Assembly: GCF_003533305.1 (NCBI RefSeq)
Contig: NZ_DOEH01000009.1
Span: 62,001 to 126,000, forward strand
Reading direction: 5' to 3'
DNA: 64,000 nucleotides
Origin: Providencia sp.
Lineage (GTDB): Bacteria > Pseudomonadota > Gammaproteobacteria > Enterobacterales > Enterobacteriaceae
Part shown: in pieces, positions 18,429-27,591 of the stretch
Layout: each line of letters starts with the position of its first letter
Numbering within the stretch: position 1 is the stretch's first letter
Position numbers and translations under genes: made by a program
Notes under the pieces: model-generated
The model's input: only the letters and a program-made list of their open reading frames with translations
The model's database searches: none
What the model was told of the DNA's origin: nothing

Positions 18429-18455
18429 CCATACCTTAGTGCGGTGAACAAATAA

Positions 18456-18484
18456 TAAGGCCCTCAATTTGAGGGCTTTATTGA
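18456..18484 (+). terminator. Intrinsic terminator after dbpA
   Basis: AGGCCCTCAA and TTGAGGGCTT form a compact stem around 18458-18479, followed by TTATT. From here to 18805 (about 320 bases) I see only AT-rich sequence with no gene. Confidence 0.8.
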
Positions 18485-18805
18485 AAAAAGTGTCCAGTAC
18501 TCAGTATGATTTTTTAAATAAAGTTATAAACATATTATAAAATCAATTGATTATTTATAATGTGTTGGTCGTATGTTTAAGTTGTCATTTATTCCGCTAA
18601 TGCTAAAGATGGTTGGCAAGTATACTAAAAAATATAATAGTTAATTTAGATTCTAATATCATTAAAAGCCTGGTTTAGACTAACCCTGCGTAATAGAAAT
18701 TCATATGAAAGTCTATTTATATGTATTTTATATAATTGATTCCCTTGCCCCTTATTAACTAGACAGATGATTTAGTATGAGTTTGATAACATCATGTGTT
18801 AAATG

Positions 18806-18842
18806 AAAAAATACCCGATGAGCGATAACGGGTATTTTTATT
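18806..18842 (-). terminator. Terminator of the dmsABC operon
   Basis: AATACCCG and CGGGTATT pair around an 11-base loop, with runs of T on both strands. On the minus strand it lies just downstream of dmsC and probably ends that operon. Confidence 0.75.
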
Positions 18843-18890
18843 AGGAGGTTGTTAATCTATATTAAAATCAAAATACATTATAAAGCCATA

Positions 18891-19763
18891 TTAATTAACA
18901 ATAAAAAAAGCGAAGCGATTTAGGATTTCACCTAAGAAAATCACTACACAGGCTAAAGTAATTATTGGAATACTCGTTTTGAATGGTGATACTTGTTTTT
19001 TCCAAATACTGAAACCCAAAAGCAAAATACCAATAATACCCCAAGACCATGCAGAAACTCTTAATAGAAAAGTACTTGCATAAGCGGTCGTAGGCGATTC
19101 AGGGAAGGTAATTGAATTACTAGAAATAACAGCATGAGACAGCCATTCTAAATAAAATGGCTGTACTGCCATACGTATAACAATAGCAATAAATACTAAG
19201 GAAAGGGCGCTTATTACCATTTTATTGGCTAATTCTAAACTCACTAATGTCTTGGTACGACAAGCAGTTAAGCCAAGTGTAATTGCAGCACCCGCCGTAA
19301 ATACTGAACCAAAGAACATAAAATAGGTATTAGCATGCATCCAAGTCATCATCGACGTATTGAAATACAGTGACGCCATACAAAAAACATCAATTAATCC
19401 CAACAAACCTATAAAAGCGAGGATGCTTTTGTTCATTTTTCCTTTAATCAAAACAATTAAGGTATAAAGACACAAAGCGCCTAGATAAAGTGCAGCAAAT
19501 ACAATTTCACGACTTAGCCAAGATGAAGATATATGGCGCAAGGCATGAAATGCATTCCATGGATATCCCATATGCATTGTTGATGCTAACAAACCTAAAC
19601 AACCGAGTATTGCACTGATGAGTAAAACTGGCTTCATAGCAGCAGTTGCTTTTTGATTACCAGTTTCTTTTTCAATCCAACAAAAATAAAGTGCGGTGAA
19701 AATAACAACACCCACAGAGCTTTGTACCAATAAGGTAAAGGCGACTAACGGCCATTCACTCAT
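18891..19763 (-). CDS. dmsC: DMSO reductase-type membrane anchor subunit DmsC
   Basis: Inner-membrane anchor of 290 residues with about eight hydrophobic helices. In the family it oxidises menaquinol and holds the DmsAB dimer on the periplasmic side. It opens with SEWPLVAFTLLVQSSVG and contains HMGYPWNAFHALRHISSSWLSREIVF, the conserved DmsC stretch. It starts two bases after dmsB. It appears intact even though dmsB is interrupted. Confidence 0.9.
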   Translation of the reverse strand: MSEWPLVAFTLLVQSSVGVVIFTALYFCWIEKETGNQKATAAMKPVLLISAILGCLGLLASTMHMGYPWNAFHALRHISSSWLSREIVFAALYLGALCLYTLIVLIKGKMNKSILAFIGLLGLIDVFCMASLYFNTSMMTWMHANTYFMFFGSVFTAGAAITLGLTACRTKTLVSLELANKMVISALSLVFIAIVIRMAVQPFYLEWLSHAVISSNSITFPESPTTAYASTFLLRVSAWSWGIIGILLLGFSIWKKQVSPFKTSIPIITLACVVIFLGEILNRFAFFIVN

Positions 19764-19765
19764 AA

Positions 19766-20389
19766 CTAATTACCTCCTTTATCTATTGCACCCTTATGGG
19801 GTTTGATCACTAAGTTTGGTCGAGTGATTGCACTATCGGGCAATCCTTGAACTTGGCTTAAATGGCCATATTTTTCGCGTAGTTCTTTAATAGTGCCGAA
19901 TTTAATGGCATTGAGAGGGCAAGTATCTACACAAATTGGATTTTTACCTTCTGCGAGTAAATCAACACAGAAATCACATTTAGACATTTGCCCAGTTTGC
20001 TCATTTAATTGCGGAGCGCCATAAGGGCACGACCATGAACAATATCCGCAACCGACACATTTACTGGTATCGACTCTTACAATGCCGTCGCCTTCTCGTT
20101 TGTGCATAGCAGTGGTTGGGCAATTTTTCACACAAATAGGGTCGTCACAGTGATTACATGAAATGGTCAAGGTGTATGAAAAAACATTATTTTCATAGCC
20201 ACCTTGGCCATTAGGTGCAAAACCACCACCTTGAACCTCATAAATACGACGAAAACGTCGACCAACTTCGAGGTTATTTTTATCCTTACACGCAACTTGG
20301 CAAGCTTTACAGCCTGAACAACGGGATGAGTCGATAAAGAAGCCTAATTGCTCGTCACTTACTGAGGCATACTATTTGAAATCACTCAT
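19766..20389 (-). pseudogene. dmsB: DmsB iron-sulfur subunit gene interrupted by an in-frame amber codon
   Basis: The frame from ATG 20389 (overlapping the dmsA stop as ATGA) reads M-S-D-F-K, then TAG at 20374-20372. It continues open for another 201 codons with a complete DmsB: cluster cysteines CSGCKACQVAC (codons 24-34), CNHCDDPICVKNCP, CVGCGYCSWSCP and CDFC...CVDTCP. Full length would be about 207 residues (E. coli 205). After the stop the first possible start is TTG 20170 (codon 74), which would lose the first cysteine group. It is therefore a nonsense-mutated gene unless the amber is suppressed or is a sequencing error. The codon is one C-to-T change away from CAG (Gln). The electron-transfer link between DmsA and DmsC would be missing. 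Confidence 0.85.
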
Positions 20390-22779
20390 GCTTTGGTTAC
20401 CTCAACTAAAACGGTTAAATGTGAATTACCATGAGCAAGAGGTGTCATTCGTGTTGATGTTAGCACGTTAGGGCAACCACCATGATCCACTCCATCTTTA
20501 TCAGGATTCCACCAAGCACCAGCTTGCATACCCACAACGCCAGGAATAATACGTTCAGTGACTAATGCAGGAATTTGAGAAATACCTCGATCGTTAAAAA
20601 TGCGGATCATTTCACCTGTTTTGATGTTGCGTTGCTGCGCATCTATTGGGTTTATCCATAGTTCTTGTCGTTGAACTTCTTGCAATATTGGGTTGGAATA
20701 TTGAGTTGAATTAGCACGGTTTTTACCTTTCCACGTCAACATCTGTAGTGGATAGGTAGCTGTCAGCTTATCTTCCGGCCCTTCGATGGCTGGAACATAG
20801 TTAGATAATGCTGGAATATCGGGATTATTCATGTCATACAGACGCTTTGAAAAAATTTCAATTTTGCCTGATGGAGTTGGAAATGGATTTTTCTCAAGAT
20901 CTTTAATATTGTCTTCAAATGCGACAAAACCAATATCTTTGAATAAATAGCGACGAGATTTTAGTAGCTCATCAAAGGTCGGAAAATCAGGTTTATCTGG
21001 GAATCGAGCTTTATTCATTCCAACAAGATATTCAATCCATTGTTTTTCAGTTCTATTTTCAGTAAAAGCTTCTTTTACACCAAGCTTTTCTGCTACATCG
21101 GTTATCCAGTCGTAATCAGAGCGACGTTCAAAATCAGGTTCAATCACTTTTTCAGACAAAATAAAGTAGCTACCAGTACCCCAAGTATCACCAATATTCC
21201 ATCTTTCCATAAAGCTGGTTTCTGGCAATACCAAATCCGCATATTTTGCAGAAGGGGAAAGATATAAATCACTAGAGACAATAAACTCAACTTTTGACTC
21301 ATCTGCTAATAATTTTGCTGCTGCGTTAACATCTGGGTTTTGGTTAACCAGATAATTACCCGCCAGTGAGAATATCATTTTGATATTGCTATCGAGTTTA
21401 TCAACACCCAATAAACCATCTTCAGGGCGAACTTGGCTTGCATCTTCAACAGCCTGCATCCAGTTCATAATTGAAATTTGGGCTTTAACTGGATTTTCAC
21501 CAATATCAGGGCCGTGCATCGATTGGCGATTACCAATACCACCATAGCCTGCGGCCCAAGCACCACGTTTACCTACATTACCTGTAATAGCCGCTAACAG
21601 TGTGGTTCCTCGGGCACTACGTTCACCACATATATGACGTTGTGGCCCCCAACCTTGAATCAGTGCCGCAGGTTTTGTCATCGCATATTCACGCGCTAAT
21701 TGGCGAATAGTATTTGCGGGTACTTTAGTGATTTTTTCAGCCCATTCAGGCGTTTTCGTTATACCATCTTTTTGTCCCATTAAATAAGCGACTAATGACT
21801 CATTTGCGGGAACACCTTCAGGCATATGCAGCTCATCAAAACCAACCACATATTTGTCAATAAACGGTTTGTCATGCAGGTTTTCACTAACGATCACATA
21901 CATCATTGAATCGAGTAGCGCATTATCGGTTGTCGGTAATAATGGGATCCACTGATCAGCTAATGATTGTGCGGTATCCGAATAGCGTGGGTCGACAACA
22001 ATAAATTTAGTTCCCTTATTTTTCATTTTTTGAAAATAATGGTTGGTATGTCCAAACACAGTCTCATTAGGATTATGGCCCCAGAGGATCACTAATGGAG
22101 TGTTCTCTAAGGTATCAAGAGAGCTTCCTGTTTTGGCTAAGCCATAAGTAAAGGGAGTGACTTTGACAGTGTTGCCTAAGCTAACGGAGTGGTAGTAGGG
22201 TAGAAAACCACCAGTCAGATTGAATAATTTTTTCATCATGGTATCACCGGAGAAAATCCCACCAGTTACCGCGGTATTTACCGTTAAGAAACGGCTCGCT
22301 GCACCATGTTTTTCGGTTAAACGAGTAATGTTATCGGCAATTAATGTAGTCGCTTCATCCCATGATATCCGCTCAAATTTACCTTCACCACGTTTACCCA
22401 CTCGTTTCATCGGGTATTTTAGACGTTCTGCATCATAAACAAATTTGCGATAGCCGCGACCGCGCACGCAGGCACGCATGATTGGCATAGTTTCATCCAA
22501 GGCAGCATCAGGCCGAGTAGTAATGCGTGTGACAATACCATCTTTGACATGTGCCCGAATATCACATTTGCCACCACAGTCAAATGTACTACAAGTGGAT
22601 ACAATTTCAGTGCCATCATTTAATACGTTGGCAATGGGGATATTAGCGGGTTGAGATTTAACATTGCTTGAAATAAACGGCAAGCTAACTAATGCCGCAC
22701 TGGCTTGCACAAAATGACGTCGGCTTAGTGGTAGCCCTTTTTCATTGTACAAATTCTGTTTTATTATTTTAGTAGACAT
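20386..22779 (-). CDS. dmsA: DMSO reductase-type molybdopterin catalytic subunit DmsA
   Basis: Periplasmic molybdoenzyme of 797 residues reducing S- or N-oxides in anaerobic respiration. It has a Tat signal with twin arginines (SRRHFVQ, about 19-25). The [4Fe-4S] ligands are C63, C68, C72 and C104 (CSTFDCGGKC and RACVRGRGYRKF), followed by LKYPMKRVGKRGEGKFERISWDEA. The C-terminal molybdopterin dinucleotide domain contains NSTQYSNPILQEV and GVDHGGCPNVLT. It is close to DmsA/YnfE; the exact substrate cannot be fixed. First gene of dmsABC, behind an FNR site. Intact in sequence. Confidence 0.92.
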   Translation of the reverse strand: MSTKIIKQNLYNEKGLPLSRRHFVQASAALVSLPFISSNVKSQPANIPIANVLNDGTEIVSTCSTFDCGGKCDIRAHVKDGIVTRITTRPDAALDETMPIMRACVRGRGYRKFVYDAERLKYPMKRVGKRGEGKFERISWDEATTLIADNITRLTEKHGAASRFLTVNTAVTGGIFSGDTMMKKLFNLTGGFLPYYHSVSLGNTVKVTPFTYGLAKTGSSLDTLENTPLVILWGHNPNETVFGHTNHYFQKMKNKGTKFIVVDPRYSDTAQSLADQWIPLLPTTDNALLDSMMYVIVSENLHDKPFIDKYVVGFDELHMPEGVPANESLVAYLMGQKDGITKTPEWAEKITKVPANTIRQLAREYAMTKPAALIQGWGPQRHICGERSARGTTLLAAITGNVGKRGAWAAGYGGIGNRQSMHGPDIGENPVKAQISIMNWMQAVEDASQVRPEDGLLGVDKLDSNIKMIFSLAGNYLVNQNPDVNAAAKLLADESKVEFIVSSDLYLSPSAKYADLVLPETSFMERWNIGDTWGTGSYFILSEKVIEPDFERRSDYDWITDVAEKLGVKEAFTENRTEKQWIEYLVGMNKARFPDKPDFPTFDELLKSRRYLFKDIGFVAFEDNIKDLEKNPFPTPSGKIEIFSKRLYDMNNPDIPALSNYVPAIEGPEDKLTATYPLQMLTWKGKNRANSTQYSNPILQEVQRQELWINPIDAQQRNIKTGEMIRIFNDRGISQIPALVTERIIPGVVGMQAGAWWNPDKDGVDHGGCPNVLTSTRMTPLAHGNSHLTVLVEVTKA

Positions 22780-22805
22780 AGGATTCTCATTTAACGACCT
22801 TAACT

Positions 22806-22854
22806 AATGAAGATCATAGGGAGAGAGTGGATTATTCTTATTGATTAATATCAA
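22806..22854 (-). promoter_or_regulatory. FNR-dependent promoter of dmsABC
   Basis: TTGATTAATATCAA at 22841-22854 is a perfect match to the FNR consensus TTGAT-N4-ATCAA. On the minus strand a -10 TATGAT lies at 22818-22813. This places the likely start near 22806, with the FNR site centred about 41.5 bases upstream, the class II arrangement. Known dms operons are FNR-activated under anaerobiosis. Confidence 0.88.
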
Positions 22855-23123
22855 CACTACTTTAGTGGTATTTATTTGTATTGAATATATGAGTGAGAAT
22901 GATTTTGTTTGCCACATTATCGTGTTAAATCAACTCTAGTTAGCATTTAGTTGCCTCGAAAGTTAAAAAAACGATTGCCATAGTTATTATATGGATATAA
23001 AAATGGGTTAAAAACAGTAGGATTGACTACTATGCAATCAATTTATATTGGTTAAGTGAATTATAACGCTAATTTGATTAAGTAATCAGGGATTACACTT
23101 TTTAAAATTAGGGCTGATACGTG

Positions 23124-23209
23124 TATAATTGTCCGAAAATATTTAGACTAACTTTTAATAAATGATATCTAACAAAAGTAAGGCGGTGTGATCCGCCTTA
23201 TTTTATTTC
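23124..23209 (+). ncRNA. Candidate short transcript ending in a strong terminator (dmsA-fadD gap)
   Basis: A consensus -10 TATAAT at 23124-23129 is followed, about 50 bases later, by a terminator: TAAGGCGG (23179-23186) pairs with CCGCCTTA (23193-23200), then TTTTATTT. No gene precedes this terminator on the plus strand, so it has no coding gene to terminate. That fits a small RNA of about 70 bases. The -35 is poor (TTTAAA at 17-base spacing), so this is tentative. The rest of 22855-23343 holds nothing else but the FadR-like site. Confidence 0.35.
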
Positions 23210-23267
23210 GATGGAATGGTATTTATTTAGTGATAGACCTCTCAACCTTGACACAGGGTATTTTTCA

Positions 23268-23284
23268 AACTGGTACGCTGAGTT
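23268..23284 (+). promoter_or_regulatory. Probable FadR operator of fadD
   Basis: AACTGGTACGCTGAGTT resembles the FadR consensus (AnCTGGTCNGACCnGTT-like) and, as recalled, the first FadR site of E. coli fadD. It lies 60 bases before the fadD start. FadR represses fadD until long-chain acyl-CoA binds it. Confidence 0.55.
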
Positions 23285-23343
23285 AATAATTTGTTAAAAG
23301 ATATGTTGAGCATCTTAAGTTCACTAAATTCAGGAGCAATATT

Positions 23344-25032
23344 TTGGAAAAAATCTGGCTGAAAAATTATCCTGCTGATGTGCCGGAAGAAATCAATCCT
23401 GATCGCTTCGCTTCATTGGCTGAATTACTTGAAAATGCGGTTTCTCAGTATGCAGACCAGCCTGCGTTCATTAATATGGGCGCAGTAATGACATACCGTA
23501 AGCTAGAAGAGCGAAGCCGCGCATTTGCAGCTTACTTACAAAATGGATTAGGTCTTAAAAAAGGTGACCGCGTCGCACTGATGATGCCAAACTTATTACA
23601 ATATCCAATAGCGCTGTTTGGCGTATTGCGTGCGGGAATGGTTGTGGTGAATGTTAATCCTCTATATACCCCAAGAGAATTAGAGCACCAGCTTAATGAT
23701 AGTGGTGCAACGGCCATCGTCATTGTGTCTAATTTCGCCCATACGCTTGAAAAAATTGTTTTTAACACCAAAGTTAAGCACGTTATTTTAACTCGAATGG
23801 GTGACCAACTGTCACGTCCTAAAGCGACGATTGTTGATTTTATCGTCAAATATGTAAAACGATTAGTCCCTAAATATAATTTACCGGATGCTATCTCATT
23901 TCGTCGTGCTATGCATTTTGGCTATCGAATGCAATATATTAAGCCGAATATTACAGGGGGAGATTTAGCATTCCTACAATATACGGGTGGCACAACAGGC
24001 GTGGCAAAAGGGGCGATGCTAACGCATCGGAATATGCTTGCTAATCTGGAACAAGCAAGAGCCGCTTATGGCCCTGTGTTAAAATTTGGCGCTGAATATG
24101 TTGTTACAGCACTACCGCTTTATCACGTTTTTGCTCTCATGGTTAACTGTTTACTTTTCATTAGTGTGGGGGGCGTTAATCTGTTGATTACTAATCCTCG
24201 AGACGTGCCTGATACGGTTAAACAGTTAGCTAAATTTCCATTTACTTCAATAACTGGTGTGAATACATTATTTAATGCATGGTTGCATAATGAAGAGTTT
24301 CGTCAACTTAACTTTTCGAAACTCAGATTATCGGTGGGTGGTGGAATGCCGGTACAAAAGGCCGTTGCCCAAAAATGGAAAGAGTTGACTGGTAAGCATT
24401 TACTTGAAGGTTACGGGTTGACCGAATGTGCGCCATTAGTCACCGGAAATCCATATAATCTGACTGAATATAGTGGTAGTATCGGCATACCTGTTCCATC
24501 AACAGATGTTAAATTTCTTGATGATGATGGTCATGAAGTGGCTCTTGGGCAACCTGGAGAAATGTGGGTGAAAGGCCCGCAAGTCATGAAAGGCTATTGG
24601 AATCGTCCAGATTCTACTGCTGAAGCCATTGTTGACGGTTGGTTGGCGACTGGGGATATCGCTGAAATTGATGATGAAGGTTACATTCGCATTGTTGATC
24701 GTAAAAAAGATATGATTATTGTTTCAGGATTTAATGTTTACCCTAACGAAATAGAAGAAGTACTTTCTTCCCATCCTGATGTTATTGAGTGTGCTGCGAT
24801 AGGTATACCAAGTGAAAGTACGGGAGAGGCGGTAAAAGTATTTATCGTCACCAAAAATAAAAATTTAACTGCTGATGAACTAAAAACGTTCAGTCGTCGT
24901 TCATTAACTGCTTATAAAGTGCCTAAAGTGTTTGAATTTCGTGAAGAGTTACCGAAATCCAATGTGGGTAAAATTTTACGCAAAGAATTGCGTGATGAAG
25001 AAAAATTGCAAAGAGACAAATCGCCAGTATGA
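23344..25032 (+). CDS. fadD: Long-chain fatty acid-CoA ligase FadD
   Basis: Activates exogenous long-chain fatty acids to acyl-CoA with ATP at the inner face of the membrane, coupled to FadL uptake and feeding beta-oxidation. The 562-residue protein matches E. coli FadD throughout. It has the P-loop-like [12 protein letters not shown] near residue 213, GYGLTECAP, the hinge region [20 protein letters not shown] and the C-terminal [15 protein letters not shown]. The start is TTG 23344 with AGGAG (23331-23335) upstream, as in E. coli fadD. rnd follows. Confidence 0.96.
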   Translation: MEKIWLKNYPADVPEEINPDRFASLAELLENAVSQYADQPAFINMGAVMTYRKLEERSRAFAAYLQNGLGLKKGDRVALMMPNLLQYPIALFGVLRAGMVVVNVNPLYTPRELEHQLNDSGATAIVIVSNFAHTLEKIVFNTKVKHVILTRMGDQLSRPKATIVDFIVKYVKRLVPKYNLPDAISFRRAMHFGYRMQYIKPNITGGDLAFLQYTGGTTGVAKGAMLTHRNMLANLEQARAAYGPVLKFGAEYVVTALPLYHVFALMVNCLLFISVGGVNLLITNPRDVPDTVKQLAKFPFTSITGVNTLFNAWLHNEEFRQLNFSKLRLSVGGGMPVQKAVAQKWKELTGKHLLEGYGLTECAPLVTGNPYNLTEYSGSIGIPVPSTDVKFLDDDGHEVALGQPGEMWVKGPQVMKGYWNRPDSTAEAIVDGWLATGDIAEIDDEGYIRIVDRKKDMIIVSGFNVYPNEIEEVLSSHPDVIECAAIGIPSESTGEAVKVFIVTKNKNLTADELKTFSRRSLTAYKVPKVFEFREELPKSNVGKILRKELRDEEKLQRDKSPV

Positions 25033-25061
25033 CTGTGATTTAACACCATACATTAGTATAT

Positions 25062-25087
25062 GTAACGCCGGTTTTTACCGGCGTTAC
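25062..25087 (+). terminator. Strong hairpin between fadD and rnd
   Basis: GTAACGCCGGT (25062-25072) and ACCGGCGTTAC (25077-25087) form a perfect 11-bp stem with a TTTT loop. A T run follows only some 10 bases later, so it may be a partial terminator or an mRNA 3' end stabiliser. Confidence 0.6.
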
Positions 25088-25136
25088 TGTGATGAAATTT
25101 TTGTTTTGATAAATATACAAAAAAGAGAAACTTGTT

Positions 25137-26258
25137 TTGAATTATCGTTTAGTCACCACAGATAGTGAATTAGTACAGGTATGCCAAGAGGCCAGTGATG
25201 CGCCTTGGCTAGCCTTGGATACCGAATTTGTTCGCACAAGAACCTTTTACCCTCAGTTGGGTTTACTACAGATGTATGATGGAAAACAGGTTTCATTGAT
25301 TGATCCTTTATCAATAACTGATTTCAGTCCTTTCAAAGCGCTATTAACCAATAAAGAACAGCTCAAGTTTCTTCATGCGGGTAGTGAAGATCTTGAAGTC
25401 TTTTTTCATGATTTTGGTTGTGCACCGGATCCTATGATTGATACCCAAATTGTCGCTGCGTTTCTGGGTTATCCTATTTCATGTGGTTTTGCTTCTTTAG
25501 TCGCGGAACATATCGGCATTGAACTTGATAAAAGCGAATCTCGCACGGATTGGTTGGCTCGCCCATTAAGTGAAAAACAGTGTGATTATGCAACGGCTGA
25601 TGTGCTGTATTTGTTGCCTTTAGCTGAAATATTGATGAAAAAAGTGACCGAAGCGGGTTATTTAGACGATGCATTAGATGAATGTCAAAGAGTAGTTGCT
25701 CGTCGTCAAAAAACAGTTGAACCAGAAAAAGCGTATTTAAATATTACCAATGCTTGGCAGCTGCGAAACGAACAGTTGGCCTGCCTACAATTACTCGCAC
25801 AGTGGCGATTAGAACAAGCTAAAGCCCGTGATATGGCGATTAACTTTGTGGTCAAAGAAGAGCACTTATGGAAAGTAGCTCGTTTTCTACCAAGTTCGTT
25901 AGGTGAGTTGGATGCATTAGGTTTAACGGGACAGGAAATTCGTTGTCATGGTAAGCGTTTGCTAAGCTTGGTTGAGAAAGCGAAACAATTAGATGCAAGC
26001 GAGTATCCGGCTCCTGTTGCTAACATTATTGAACAAAGCCAATATAAAAGCCTATTCAAAGAGATAAAATCTGTAGTAAAAGATATTGCTGAGCATGAAA
26101 GTTTTAACGCTGAATTATTAGCTTCTAGGCGACAAATTAATCAATTACTTTCAGTTCATTGGGGATTAAAAGAAATGACAACCCCACCAGAGCTGTTAGA
26201 TGGTTGGCGTGGTAAGTTGCTTGCTGAGCCTATTTCAGCATTACTCAAAAAAGCGTAG
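25137..26258 (+). CDS. rnd: Ribonuclease D
   Basis: 3'-5' exoribonuclease in the DEDDy superfamily, trimming tRNA and other stable RNA 3' ends. The 373-residue protein shows exonuclease motif I LALDTEF (Asp28, Glu30), motif II around HAGSEDLEVF, and motif III YATADVLYLLPL with the catalytic Tyr and Asp. HRDC-type domains follow (WQLRNEQLACLQLLAQWR). The start is TTG 25137, corresponding to the UUG start of E. coli rnd, with AGAG upstream in an A/T-rich leader. Confidence 0.95.
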   Translation: MNYRLVTTDSELVQVCQEASDAPWLALDTEFVRTRTFYPQLGLLQMYDGKQVSLIDPLSITDFSPFKALLTNKEQLKFLHAGSEDLEVFFHDFGCAPDPMIDTQIVAAFLGYPISCGFASLVAEHIGIELDKSESRTDWLARPLSEKQCDYATADVLYLLPLAEILMKKVTEAGYLDDALDECQRVVARRQKTVEPEKAYLNITNAWQLRNEQLACLQLLAQWRLEQAKARDMAINFVVKEEHLWKVARFLPSSLGELDALGLTGQEIRCHGKRLLSLVEKAKQLDASEYPAPVANIIEQSQYKSLFKEIKSVVKDIAEHESFNAELLASRRQINQLLSVHWGLKEMTTPPELLDGWRGKLLAEPISALLKKA

Positions 26259-26261
26259 TGA

Positions 26262-26300
26262 TAATAAGGCACAAAAAAATAAATTTTGTGCCTTATTGAT
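26262..26300 (+). terminator. Intrinsic terminator after rnd
   Basis: AATAAGGCACAAAA (26263-26276) pairs perfectly with TTTTGTGCCTTATT (26284-26297). Confidence 0.85.
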
Positions 26301-26754
26301 TATCCTTTCATTATTTGCTGTTATTCATTTTTTTATTTATATAAATAACTCATATATTAATATTTCCATGTAAAACATAAATGACATAAATAGTGTCAAC
26401 GGTATTTTATGGGTTAATTTAATTGCAAGGCAATTCTTTATTATAAACAGTCCTAAAAATAATAAAATAATATTAGTTAAGTTTAAGTAAACTAGTGATT
26501 AATAGTATTTAATAAAATAAGGTTAATAGTTAACGTGCTAAAAAGAAAGACTAAATTTTCATAGTTAATGAAATGATTTAAATTCTAATTATAAATTTCT
26601 TATTTGTAAATAAAAACCATTCTCATATACTGAGTTTCGTTGTTAACCGAATAGTTAATGAAAATTAGCTAACGGTTATTAACTAAAACACTATTCTTTA
26701 TTAATTCATAAAGAAATAAACGGAAAATTGGTTTCAATATATAAGGATTTTATT
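26301..26754. promoter_or_regulatory. AT-rich leader of the hemophore operon with a Fur-like site
   Basis: About 450 bases without a gene. On the minus strand 26629-26609 reads TATATGAGAATGGTTTTTAT, which keeps ATGA-AAT-TT elements of Fur sites but matches only about half of the 19 consensus positions. An imperfect dyad with TTAACCG and CGGTTA arms lies around 26642-26684. Iron control is expected for this locus, but this site is weak evidence. Confidence 0.35.
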
Positions 26755-27501
26755 ATGAATAAATTATCTTTAATTACTTTAACTTTATCGTTAGTCGCAA
26801 CCTCATCTTTTTCATTAGCAGAAACAGTGTCACAACAAAGTCAAAGTTATATTGATGAAGCAACAAATATCATTGTTGGTGAAACACAGTCAACAATGGG
26901 GCCCCATGGTGGTTCTATCGGTGATCCCGGTATTGGTTCTCGTAGCATGAAAAACGGAATGACAATTTCATTTTCAGGACTAAAAGGTATGGTTACCCAT
27001 AAGCCTGATAATGTCTATGTATTAGAGAGTAGTGGCGGTCCGCATGGCGGCAGCATGGGTAAGTTCCAATTTAGCCAAGTGGCAGATGCAGAAGTGTATT
27101 ATGGTGACTGGTCTCAAACCGGTGTAGCAGGCGATACTATGCATACTGCTTATTTCTCAGGCAAAGATGGCAGTACTGAGGTACCAACAAGTGGTCAAGC
27201 AACTTACACGATTGAAGGTATTAATCAATTTGATGGTGAAGCAAAGTTAATCGGCAAGTTTGACGCTGACTTTGGAGCTAAGGATTACACAGGCTCATTA
27301 CTCGGTGAATCTTTAAATATTGCATTTAAGGGTGACATTCATGACGGAGGAACCTTCTCCGGTGACGCATTGGCTAATGATTCGATTAAGGGGGTGAACT
27401 CGGGTCAGTTCTTTGGTGATAATGCAGAGCAGTTAGCCGGTATTGCGACATTTGAAGATAACAACTCATTAGACACAGCATTTGGTGGTAGCAAAGACTA
27501 A
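26755..27501 (+). CDS. hphA: Secreted hemophilin-like hemophore (Slam substrate)
   Basis: Predicted haem-scavenging protein exported to the cell surface or medium by the neighbouring Slam. The 248-residue product has a Sec signal ending SLA-ET near residue 22, with no lipobox cysteine, so it is soluble rather than a surface lipoprotein. The N-terminal half has two GPHGGS motifs (49-54 and 95-100); their His51 and His97 are candidate haem ligands. The C-terminal half (about 130-248) is Gly/Asp-rich, TbpB-like beta-barrel sequence (FDADFGAKDYTGSLLGESLN and GVNSGQFFGDNAEQLAGIA), the domain Slam proteins recognise. ATG 26755 has AAGGA upstream; a TTG at 26728 was rejected. Family: HphA of Acinetobacter, CrpC/HrpC of Proteus/Xenorhabdus. 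Confidence 0.82.
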   Translation: MNKLSLITLTLSLVATSSFSLAETVSQQSQSYIDEATNIIVGETQSTMGPHGGSIGDPGIGSRSMKNGMTISFSGLKGMVTHKPDNVYVLESSGGPHGGSMGKFQFSQVADAEVYYGDWSQTGVAGDTMHTAYFSGKDGSTEVPTSGQATYTIEGINQFDGEAKLIGKFDADFGAKDYTGSLLGESLNIAFKGDIHDGGTFSGDALANDSIKGVNSGQFFGDNAEQLAGIATFEDNNSLDTAFGGSKD

Positions 27502-27532
27502 TTATAGCTTAATAAAATAATATCTATTAATG

Positions 27533-27566
27533 AGTAGGTGAAATGATATTTCACCTACTTTTTTAT
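27533..27566 (+). terminator. Very strong terminator between hemophore and Slam genes
   Basis: AGTAGGTGAAAT (27533-27544) pairs perfectly with ATTTCACCTACT (27548-27559) around a three-base loop, followed by six T. It probably stops most transcripts after hphA, so the hemophore would be made in excess over its exporter and receptor. Confidence 0.9.
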
Positions 27567-27591
27567 TACTATTAAAAAATAGTGGCTACCA

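Noticed and set aside
23532..23849. 105-codon minus-strand frame inside fadD
   Set aside because: Antisense shadow of a well-conserved gene with no independent support.
26755..27501. Surface lipoprotein (TbpB-like) rather than a soluble hemophore
   Set aside because: The signal peptide has an Ala-type cleavage site and no cysteine follows, so lipidation is not possible.
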